Positions 25,486 to 31,710 of a stretch of 64,000 bases of DNA are shown here, one piece after another. Location: positions 90,703 through 154,702 of the forward strand of contig NZ_BNBY01000001.1 in NCBI RefSeq assembly GCF_014656195.1, given 5' to 3'. Position 1 is the first letter of the stretch. Each line of letters starts with the position of its first letter. The translations under genes and the position numbers were made by a program. The notes beneath the pieces were generated by a model. That model was not told the origin of the DNA, made no database searches, and saw only the letters and a program-made list of their open reading frames with translations. The DNA is from Kitasatospora xanthocidica (GTDB lineage Bacteria; Actinomycetota; Actinomycetes; Streptomycetales; Streptomycetaceae).

Positions 25486-26495
25486 TCCGCCACCGCCGAG
25501 TCCGCCACCGCCAGGTCCGACACCGCCGGGTCCGCCACCGCGAGGTCCGCGACCTGCCCGTGGTGGGCCACGGCGTCCGCGCGGGCCGCCGCCTCGCCGG
25601 GGAAGTCCGCCGGGGGCCGCAGCCGCTGACCGGGCTGGCCGCCCATCTCGTACTTGAGCAGCTTGCGCGCCTTCTCCGGGTCGGTCACGCCCTCGCCGTA
25701 CGCGGGGCAGAGCGGCGCGATCGGGCAGGCGCCGCAGGCGGGCTTCTGGGAGTGGCAGATCCGGCGGCCGTGGAAGACCACGCGGTGCGAGAGCATCGTC
25801 CACTCCGACTTCGGGAAGATCTCGGCGACGGCCGCCTCGACCTTCACCGGGTCCTCCTCGGCGGTCCAGCCGAACCGCCGGGCCAGGCGGCCGAAGTGGG
25901 TGTCGACGGTGATCCCCGGCACCCCGAAGGCGTTGCCCAGCACGACGTTGGCGGTCTTGCGGCCGACGCCCGGCAGGGTCACCAGGTCGGCCAGGCGGCC
26001 GGGGACCTCGCCGCCGAACTCGTCGCGCAGCGCGATCGAGAGGCCGATCAGGGACTTCGCCTTGTTCCGGAAGAACCCGGTCGGGCGGATGATCTCCTCC
26101 AGCTCCTCCGGGTTCGCCGCCGCCATGTCCTCCGGCGTCGGGTACGCCGCGAACAGCGCGGGGGTGGTCTGGTTCACCCGCAGGTCGGTGGTCTGCGCCG
26201 ACAGCACGGTGGCCACCAGCAGTTGGAAGGGGTTCTCGAAGTCCAGCTCCGGATGCGCGTACGGGTACAGCTCCGCCAGCTCGCGGTTGATCCTCCGGGC
26301 CCGCCGCACCATCGCCAGGTGCGACTCGGGCTTCCTCGGCTTCACCGCGGGCTTCGCGGCGGACTTCACGGCGGACTTCACGGCGGACTTCACGGCGGGC
26401 TTCACCGCCGACTTCCCCGCGGGCTCCACCGCCGCCTTCTTCACCACCGGTTCGGCCTTCGGCGCCGCCGCTTTCCGGACCTTGCTCTCTGCCAT
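25482..26495 (-). CDS. nth: Endonuclease III with histone-like N-terminal extension
   Basis: 337-residue base-excision-repair glycosylase/AP lyase. The helix-hairpin-helix [12 protein letters not shown] contains the catalytic Lys, [12 protein letters not shown] the catalytic Asp, and the C-terminal cluster C-x6-C-x2-C-x5-C ([17 protein letters not shown]) binds 4Fe-4S. Core length is normal; extra sequence is at both ends. The N-terminus (about 55 residues) is Lys/Ala/Pro-rich with [12 protein letters not shown] repeats like histone H1 tails and probably adds DNA affinity. The C-terminus carries [17 protein letters not shown] repeats. Both tails come from short in-frame DNA repeats. Coupled with the nudix gene; last core gene before the accessory region. 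Confidence 0.95.
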   Translation of the reverse strand: MAESKVRKAAAPKAEPVVKKAAVEPAGKSAVKPAVKSAVKSAVKSAAKPAVKPRKPESHLAMVRRARRINRELAELYPYAHPELDFENPFQLLVATVLSAQTTDLRVNQTTPALFAAYPTPEDMAAANPEELEEIIRPTGFFRNKAKSLIGLSIALRDEFGGEVPGRLADLVTLPGVGRKTANVVLGNAFGVPGITVDTHFGRLARRFGWTAEEDPVKVEAAVAEIFPKSEWTMLSHRVVFHGRRICHSQKPACGACPIAPLCPAYGEGVTDPEKARKLLKYEMGGQPGQRLRPPADFPGEAAARADAVAHHGQVADLAVADPAVSDLAVADSAVAE

Positions 26496-26614
26496 GCACG
26501 AAGGCTACGCCGACCGGCCCACCGCTCGGGCGTGATCAAGCGGAAGCGGGCTTGGCCAGGGCGTGTTGTCTAATGAAGTCTTCGCGTGGCAGTTGCCTGA
26601 CAGGGGGAGTGCTG

Positions 26615-27241
26615 ATGATCAGGGTCCTGTTGGCCGAGGACATGAGCATGGTGCGCAGCGCGCTGATGGCGCTCCTCGCGTACGAGGACGACCTGGAGGT
26701 CGTCGCCGACGTGGACCGCGGGGACCTGGTGGTGCCGACCGCGCTGGAGGTGCGGCCGGACGTCGCGGTGCTGGACATCGACATGCCCGGGCTGGACGGG
26801 CTGCAGGCGGCGGCCGAACTGCACGAGAAGCTCCCGGAGTGCGGGACGCTGGTGCTCACCGGGCTGGCCAGGCCCGCGTACCTGCGCAGTGCGCTCTCCG
26901 CCCACGTGCTGGGCTTCCTCGGGAAGGACGCACCGGCCGAGGAACTGGCCGCGGCGATCAGGAAGGTGGCCGCCGGGGAGCGCGCCGTCGACCCGGAACT
27001 GGCCCTGGCCGCGCTGGGCGCGCGCGAGAACCCGCTGACGCCCAGGGAACTGGACACCCTGCGGCTCGCGGCGGAGGGCGACTCCGTCAGCGAGATCGCC
27101 GCCCGGCTCTTCATCTCGGCGGGCACCGCCCGCAACCACCTGGCCGCCGCGGTGTCCAAGACCGGGGGGCGCAGCCGGGTGGACGCGATCCGGATCGCCG
27201 AGGAGATGGGCTGGCTGTCGACCGGGCCCCGGCTCGGCTGA
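26615..27241 (+). CDS. NarL/LuxR-type response regulator (AmfR/RamR-like)
   Basis: 208-residue DNA-binding regulator. The receiver domain has the acidic pair (LLAEDMS), phospho-acceptor Asp54 in VLDIDMPGLDG and the Lys in LGKDAP; the C-terminal LuxR-type HTH is NPLTPRELDTLRLAAEGDSV to FISAGTARNHLAAAV. The ATG was chosen because of GGGGGAG about 6 nt upstream; a longer frame starts 63 nt earlier. Its position beside a LanKC/precursor/ABC locus matches RamR/AmfR, activators of the SapB/AmfS lanthipeptide operons. It is convergent with the transporter genes. No kinase gene adjoins it; the kinase at 38-39 kb is a possible partner. Likely target is the operator array before lanKC. Confidence 0.88.
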   Translation: MIRVLLAEDMSMVRSALMALLAYEDDLEVVADVDRGDLVVPTALEVRPDVAVLDIDMPGLDGLQAAAELHEKLPECGTLVLTGLARPAYLRSALSAHVLGFLGKDAPAEELAAAIRKVAAGERAVDPELALAALGARENPLTPRELDTLRLAAEGDSVSEIAARLFISAGTARNHLAAAVSKTGGRSRVDAIRIAEEMGWLSTGPRLG

Positions 27242-27266
27242 CGCCGGGCGGCGGCGCGTCCGCCGT

Positions 27267-28997
27267 TCAGCGGGCTCCGGCGGGACGCCGCCAGTGGCCG
27301 GTGAGGTCGCGGTAGAGGCCGGAGCGCGCCAGCAGTTCCTCGTGGCTGCCCGCGACGGCGTCGGTGCCGTCCATCACCAGGACCCGGTCGGCCCGCAGCG
27401 CCGAGCTCATCCGGTGGGCGACGACCAGCAGGGACCCGGGGCGGCGGAGGAACGCCTCCTCGGCCCGGGCCTCGGCGGCCGGGTCCAGGTGGCAGGTCGC
27501 CTCGTCCAGGACGACCAGGCCGGCCGGGGACAGGTAGGCGCGGGCCAGCGCGATCTGCTGGCGTTCACCGGCCGAGAGCGCGTCCGGCGCGATCCGCGCC
27601 CGGTAGCCGCCGAGTCGTTCGACCAGCCGTTCCAGGCCGATCGCGGCCACCGCCCGGTCCACCTCCTCGGGCCCGGCGTCGGGGGCGAGGTAGCGCAGGT
27701 TCTCGTCCAGGGTGCCGGTGAAGACGTAGGCCTCCTGGGGGATCAGGACGCGGTGACGGGCGAGTTCGACCGGGTCGGCCGGCAGCGGGCGCCCGCCGAG
27801 GCGCACCTCGCCGCCGGTCGGGCGGAGCAGTCCGGCGATCAGACCGGCCAGGGTCGACTTCCCGATCCCGCTGGGACCGACCACCACCAGGTGCTCCCCC
27901 GGGCCGATCGTCAGGTCGAGGTCACGGACCACCGGCTCGGCGCCGGGGCCGTAGGCGAAGCTGACCCCGCTCAGCTCGACCCCGTACGGGCCGGGCGCGC
28001 GCGGCGCGGGTCCGGCCGCCCGGGCGGCGGGCTCGGGCGGGGTGGACTCCATGATCCGCCGCAGGGTGACGGCCAGCCGTACGCCGCTGCCGCCCAGGCC
28101 CTGGACCAGGGTCTGCAGAGCGGGCTGGAGCCCCTGCATGACGTAGGTGACGGAGCCGAGCAGCGCGCCGGCCGTCACACCATGGCCGGTCAGCCAGGAG
28201 GCCGTGGACAGCAGCAGGACCAGGGGGAGCCAGCCGCCGACGGCCAGCACCAGGGTCCGGTTGGCGGTCAGCCGGGCGACCCGGCGCGCCGCCAGGGCCT
28301 GCCGCTCGACCGCCGCCGCGAGCCGGTCACCGGTCCACCGCTCGGCTCCGGCGGCGGTCACGTCGCGCAGGCCGCCGATGACGGCGCCCGCCTCGGCGGC
28401 GAGCCGCTCGTCGGCGAGCAGCAGCTCCCGCTGGGCGCCGGTCGTACCGCGGAGCATCAGTGCCAGCAGGCCCGCGGCGGCCAGCAGCGGCGGCAGGACC
28501 ACGACCAGGACCAGCGGCTCCAGGAAGCACATGCCCAGCAGGGCGCCTCCGACGCTGAAGACGAACCGGCGGACGACCATGGTCATCCCGGCGTACGCCT
28601 CGCGGACGATCTCCACCTGCTGGGTCAGCCGGGCCACGCCCGCGGTGTCGGGCCGGCCGGGGGCCGTCCGCGCCGAGCGCAGTCCGCCGGTGACGACCCG
28701 GCGGACCAGGTCGTCCCGCAGCGGCTCCACCAGGGCCGCCAGCCGCGGGTAGACCTGGCGGGTCGCCCAGGCGCCGACGAAGACGGCGACGCCGAGCAGG
28801 GCCAGGTGGACCATGCCGACCCCCGGACGGCCGGCCCCGAAGCCGGCGTCCACCGAGCCGGCCACCAGACGGCCGGCGGCGAATCCGGGCAGCGCCTCGA
28901 CCGCCGACCACAGCGCCAACTGGGCGACCACGCGCGGGCGTCGGCGCAGCGGGGCGAGGAGTTCGGTCCGGAGGGAGACCCCGGGTGTCCGGTTCAC
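27267..28997 (-). CDS. Lanthipeptide ABC exporter half-transporter (second of pair)
   Basis: 576-residue protein with an N-terminal ABC exporter membrane domain (six hydrophobic segments, e.g. LALLGVAVFVGAWATRQVYP, FVFSVGGALLGMCFLEPLVL) and a C-terminal nucleotide-binding domain with Walker A GPSGIGKST (Lys380), signature LSAGERQQIALARAY and Walker B GLVVLDEATCHLD. The GTG start overlaps the stop of the upstream half-transporter in a GTGA arrangement, so the pair is coupled and likely heterodimeric, like RamA/RamB or AmfA/AmfB. No peptidase C39 domain, so it does not cleave leaders. Predicted role is export of the modified peptide. Last gene of the operon, 25 nt from the convergent regulator. 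Confidence 0.92.
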   Translation of the reverse strand: MNRTPGVSLRTELLAPLRRRPRVVAQLALWSAVEALPGFAAGRLVAGSVDAGFGAGRPGVGMVHLALLGVAVFVGAWATRQVYPRLAALVEPLRDDLVRRVVTGGLRSARTAPGRPDTAGVARLTQQVEIVREAYAGMTMVVRRFVFSVGGALLGMCFLEPLVLVVVLPPLLAAAGLLALMLRGTTGAQRELLLADERLAAEAGAVIGGLRDVTAAGAERWTGDRLAAAVERQALAARRVARLTANRTLVLAVGGWLPLVLLLSTASWLTGHGVTAGALLGSVTYVMQGLQPALQTLVQGLGGSGVRLAVTLRRIMESTPPEPAARAAGPAPRAPGPYGVELSGVSFAYGPGAEPVVRDLDLTIGPGEHLVVVGPSGIGKSTLAGLIAGLLRPTGGEVRLGGRPLPADPVELARHRVLIPQEAYVFTGTLDENLRYLAPDAGPEEVDRAVAAIGLERLVERLGGYRARIAPDALSAGERQQIALARAYLSPAGLVVLDEATCHLDPAAEARAEEAFLRRPGSLLVVAHRMSSALRADRVLVMDGTDAVAGSHEELLARSGLYRDLTGHWRRPAGAR

Positions 28998-30874
28998 GCG
29001 CCCACCTCGGCGGGGCTGGTGCGGGCGGCGGCTCCGCGCTCGTCGGCGGGTCCGTCCCCGGTGGCGGGCCCGTCGTCGCCGGCTGGGCGGTCCTCGTCGG
29101 CGGACCTGTCCTCGTCGGCGGGCTGGTCGGGGCGGAAGACGGCCCGGTACTCGGGCAGGGCCCAGAGCTCCTCGTGCGGGCCTACCCGGCGGATGCCGCC
29201 ACCGTCCAGCCAGGCCACCAGGTCGCACCGGGCCGCGGTGGAGGCCCGGTGGGCGACGATCAGCCGGGTGCGGTCGGCCAGTTCGGTGGTGAGCGCGGTG
29301 CTCACCTTGAACTCGGTCACGGTGTCCAGGCTGGAGGTCGCGTCGTCGAGCACGAGGACCCGGCCCCGGTGCGCGAACGCCCTTGCCAGCCCGAGCCGTT
29401 GGGCCTCGCCCCCGGACATCGGCACCTCTCGCGGGTCGGTGCGGTAGCCCTCCGGCAGACGCTCCACGAAGGCGTCGATGCAGGCCGCCGCCGCGGCCCG
29501 GGAGAGCCTGGGCCGGTCCGCCTCCGCCACGTCGTCGAGGGCGATGGCCTCGCCGAGCGTGCGGCCCAGCAGGGCCGGGCGTTCGAAGGCGTACCCGACC
29601 GCGCCGCGCAGCTCCTCGTGCGACAGCTCGGGCAGCGGCACCCCGTCGAGCAGGACGGTTCCGCCGTGCGGGTCCGTCAGTCTGCCCGCCACCGCGGCGA
29701 GCAGGGACTTGCCGGTTCCGGAGCGGCCCACGATCGCGAGCGAGGTCCCGCCCGGCACGGTGAGGTCGAGGCCGTCCAGCAGGGTCTGTCCGCCCACCCG
29801 GACGGTCACCCCGCGCAGTTCGAGCCGGCCGGGGCCGGCCGGGAGCGCCCCGGTGCCGTACGCCGCGGCGGGCTCCGCGAGCACCTCCCGGATGCGTCCG
29901 CCGCCGGCCCTGGCGCGGGCGAGCCGGCCGAGGTACATCGCGGTCATGCCGAGGCCGGCGCCCAGGCCCGCGTACCGGGAGGCCGCCAGCATCTCGCCCG
30001 GGGTGACCCGGCCGGCGGCCAGCCCGAAGCCGGCCACCGACAGCACGGCGACCTCCAACAGCGGTACCAGCAGCGCGTTCTGGGCCGCGACCTTGGTCTG
30101 CGCCCGCCAGAAGCCGTGGCCCAGACCGCTCAGTTCGGGGAGCGGGCGCAGCACGCGCTCCGCCTCCCGGTCGGTGGTGCCCGCCGCCGCGATGGTCCGC
30201 ATGCCGCCCAGGGCCTCGACGAAGCCGGCCGCGACGGCGCCCTGGACCTTCTGGTAGCGGGCGATCAGGGCGGACATGTCCTGGGCGTACGAGCGCAGGA
30301 AGAAGACCAGGGCGGGCATGCCGACCAGGAAGGTCAGGGCCAGCCAGGGGTCGATCAGCCAGAGCGCGACCACGCTGGTGAGGGTCGGCAGGACGGAGAG
30401 CGCCGCCCAGACGGCGGCCTCCGCGGCGGCGCCCGCGTCGGCGGCGCCGCCGATCAGCCGGGCGGTGAGGTCGCCGGGGTCGAAGCGGGCGGTGGCCCGG
30501 CCGCCGAGGGTGAGCAGGTGGGCCAGCTGGGCCCGGCGCAGCCAGGCCGTGCCGGCGGCGGAGCTCCGGCCCGCGGCGAGGTCGGACAGCACCTCGCAGA
30601 CGATGAACACGACGATCACCGCCGTGCAGGTGGTGATCCGGCCGTCGTCCGTCCGGCCGGCCATCGCGCTGTCCACGGCGGAGCCGACCACCGCGGGCAG
30701 CAGCACCTGGGCCAGCACGCTGCCGAGGGCCGCGAGCACCAGGACGAGGGCCCAGCCGCCGGTGCGGCGTACCACGCTCAGCAACAGCCGGTCGGCGGCG
30801 CGGCCGATCACGGGCTCGGCGTGGCCGGCCGGCGGCGCGGCACGGCCGGCCGCCGCCGGGGAGTCGGTCGTCAC
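28994..30874 (-). CDS. Lanthipeptide ABC exporter half-transporter (first of pair)
   Basis: 626-residue exporter half. Membrane domain with LLLSVVRRTGGWALVLVLAAL and later helices (AALSVLPTLTSVVALWLIDP), then an ATPase domain with Walker A GRSGTGKSLL (Lys389), signature MSGGEAQRLGLARAF and Walker B VLVLDDATSSLD. In the last 45 residues an Asp/Glu/Ala-rich tail of short repeats (PADEDRSADEDRPAGDD) is unusual for the family. GTG start with GGAGGGG upstream. It lies 191 nt downstream of the last precursor gene, with a strong hairpin in between, and is coupled to the next half. Works with it as a heterodimeric exporter of the lanthipeptide. Confidence 0.92.
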   Translation of the reverse strand: MTTDSPAAAGRAAPPAGHAEPVIGRAADRLLLSVVRRTGGWALVLVLAALGSVLAQVLLPAVVGSAVDSAMAGRTDDGRITTCTAVIVVFIVCEVLSDLAAGRSSAAGTAWLRRAQLAHLLTLGGRATARFDPGDLTARLIGGAADAGAAAEAAVWAALSVLPTLTSVVALWLIDPWLALTFLVGMPALVFFLRSYAQDMSALIARYQKVQGAVAAGFVEALGGMRTIAAAGTTDREAERVLRPLPELSGLGHGFWRAQTKVAAQNALLVPLLEVAVLSVAGFGLAAGRVTPGEMLAASRYAGLGAGLGMTAMYLGRLARARAGGGRIREVLAEPAAAYGTGALPAGPGRLELRGVTVRVGGQTLLDGLDLTVPGGTSLAIVGRSGTGKSLLAAVAGRLTDPHGGTVLLDGVPLPELSHEELRGAVGYAFERPALLGRTLGEAIALDDVAEADRPRLSRAAAAACIDAFVERLPEGYRTDPREVPMSGGEAQRLGLARAFAHRGRVLVLDDATSSLDTVTEFKVSTALTTELADRTRLIVAHRASTAARCDLVAWLDGGGIRRVGPHEELWALPEYRAVFRPDQPADEDRSADEDRPAGDDGPATGDGPADERGAAARTSPAEVGA

Positions 30875-30996
30875 TCTGCCCCTCCGGATCGTCGCGATGG
30901 ACTGTGGGTGCCGCGGTCGCGGCGGTCGTACGGTCGCAGCGGTCGCAGCGGTCGTGCGGGTGGAGCCGTCGTACGGGTGGAGCAGTGAAGCGCGCC

Positions 30997-31040
30997 GGCC
31001 TCCCGGTCCTGGGCGGGATCCCGCCCAGGACCGGGAGGCC
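30997..31040 (-). terminator. 44-bp perfect palindrome between precursor and transporter genes
   Basis: Two 22-nt arms (30997-31018 and 31019-31040) are perfect reverse complements with no spacer; in RNA this gives about a 20-bp stem with a tetraloop. It begins 25 nt after the last precursor stop. No U-run follows, so it could act as a terminator, partial attenuator or 3'-stabilising structure that raises precursor mRNA over transporter mRNA. Confidence 0.85.
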
Positions 31041-31065
31041 TAACCGACTAGTGGTTCAGTCGGCG

Positions 31066-31179
31066 TCAGTTGCACCACAGCCAGCTGGAGTTCGAGCAGT
31101 CGGTGCTCTTGCCGCTGTCCATCGGGGCCATCTCCTCGGCCTCGGGAAGCTCCATCACCTGAAGGTCAAGCAGCGCCAT
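31066..31179 (-). CDS. lanA: Class III lanthipeptide precursor, copy 3
   Basis: 37-residue precursor, leader MALLDLQVMELPEAEEMAP then core region ending MDSGKSTDCSNSSWLWCN. The LLDLQ leader motif is the LanKC recognition element of class III systems. The core has S-x2-S-x2-C (SGKSTDC) and S-x2-S-x3-C (SNSSWLWC), the arrangement turned into labionin or lanthionine rings. It is the most diverged of three tandem copies: one residue shorter, Asp-Lys where the others have Gly-Gln, and Val for Thr at position 8; the last 13 residues are identical. GAGAGGACA precedes the ATG. The cleavage site is not readable with certainty. Confidence 0.92.
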   Translation of the reverse strand: MALLDLQVMELPEAEEMAPMDSGKSTDCSNSSWLWCN

Positions 31180-31259
31180 GGTCCTGTCCTCTCTCTCGTG
31201 TGTCGTGCGGTGTCAGTGAAGCCGTGCGGGGGTGTGCCGACCCGACCCGGAGGTCAGGG

Positions 31260-31376
31260 TCAGTTGCACCACAGCCAGCTGGAGTTCGAGCAGTCGGTGC
31301 TCTGACCGCTACCCATCGGGGCCAGCTCCTCGGCCTCGGCCGGAAGCTCCATCGTCTGCAGGTCGAGCAGCGCCAT
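31260..31376 (-). CDS. lanA: Class III lanthipeptide precursor, copy 2
   Basis: 38-residue precursor: leader MALLDLQTMELPAEAEELAP, core region MGSGQSTDCSNSSWLWCN. It carries two Ser/Ser/Cys motifs, SGQSTDC and SNSSWLWC, and two Trp in the second ring, compared with the Leu-rich rings of SapB and AmfS. Differs from copy 1 by one residue (Glu for Asp in AEAEEL). The ribosome site GAGAGGAC and 80 nt of spacer are also repeated with copy 3, showing recent tandem duplication of about 195 bp. Expected to be modified by the LanKC next door and exported by the ABC pair. Confidence 0.93.
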   Translation of the reverse strand: MALLDLQTMELPAEAEELAPMGSGQSTDCSNSSWLWCN

Positions 31377-31454
31377 GGTCCTGTCCTCTCTGGTGTGTCG
31401 TGCGGTGTCAGTGAAGCCGTGCGGGGGTGTGCCGACCCGGCCCGGAGGCCAGGG

Positions 31455-31571
31455 TCAGTTGCACCACAGCCAGCTGGAGTTCGAGCAGTCGGTGCTCTGA
31501 CCGCTACCCATCGGGGCCAGGTCCTCGGCCTCGGCGGGCAGCTCCATCGTCTGCAGGTCGAGCAGCGCCAT
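31455..31571 (-). CDS. lanA: Class III lanthipeptide precursor, copy 1
   Basis: 38-residue precursor, first of the array after lanKC: leader MALLDLQTMELPAEAEDLAP, core region MGSGQSTDCSNSSWLWCN. It has the LLDLQ leader element, two S-x2-S-xn-C ring motifs and a C-terminal Asn as in SapB. Its ribosome site (AAAGGAAGAG) differs from those of the other two copies, as expected for the copy at the array edge. It lies 139 nt after the lanKC stop, with a hairpin between, so it may be transcribed by its own promoter or by read-through. Confidence 0.93.
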   Translation of the reverse strand: MALLDLQTMELPAEAEDLAPMGSGQSTDCSNSSWLWCN

Positions 31572-31615
31572 GGTTCTCTTCCTTTCGCTGGATATCGGTT
31601 TCGCCCTGGCGGGCA

Positions 31616-31635
31616 CCCTTCCGGGACCGGAAGGG
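31616..31635 (-). terminator. Hairpin between lanKC and the precursor array
   Basis: CCCTTCCGG-GA-CCGGAAGGG, a nine-base-pair inverted repeat with a minimal spacer, 75 nt after the lanKC stop. May end or attenuate the lanKC transcript. Confidence 0.5.
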
Positions 31636-31710
31636 CAGTCTGTGGGGGCGCACGGGCGGGTACCGGTTCGGGCGGCGCGCGCCCGTGCGCCGGTCTGGGT
31701 GGCCGGTGGC

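Larger units (their letters stand above)
31066..31571 (-). repeat. About 195-bp tandem triplication of the precursor unit
   Basis: Start codons are spaced 195 and 197 bp, and both spacers repeat the same sequence (including GTGTGTCGTGCGGTGTCAGT on the + strand with minor changes). Gene, ribosome site and spacer were duplicated together. Confidence 0.9.

Noticed and set aside
30997..31040. Attachment site or transposon end
   Set aside because: No transposase or integrase nearby and no second copy; position after the precursor genes fits a transcription hairpin.
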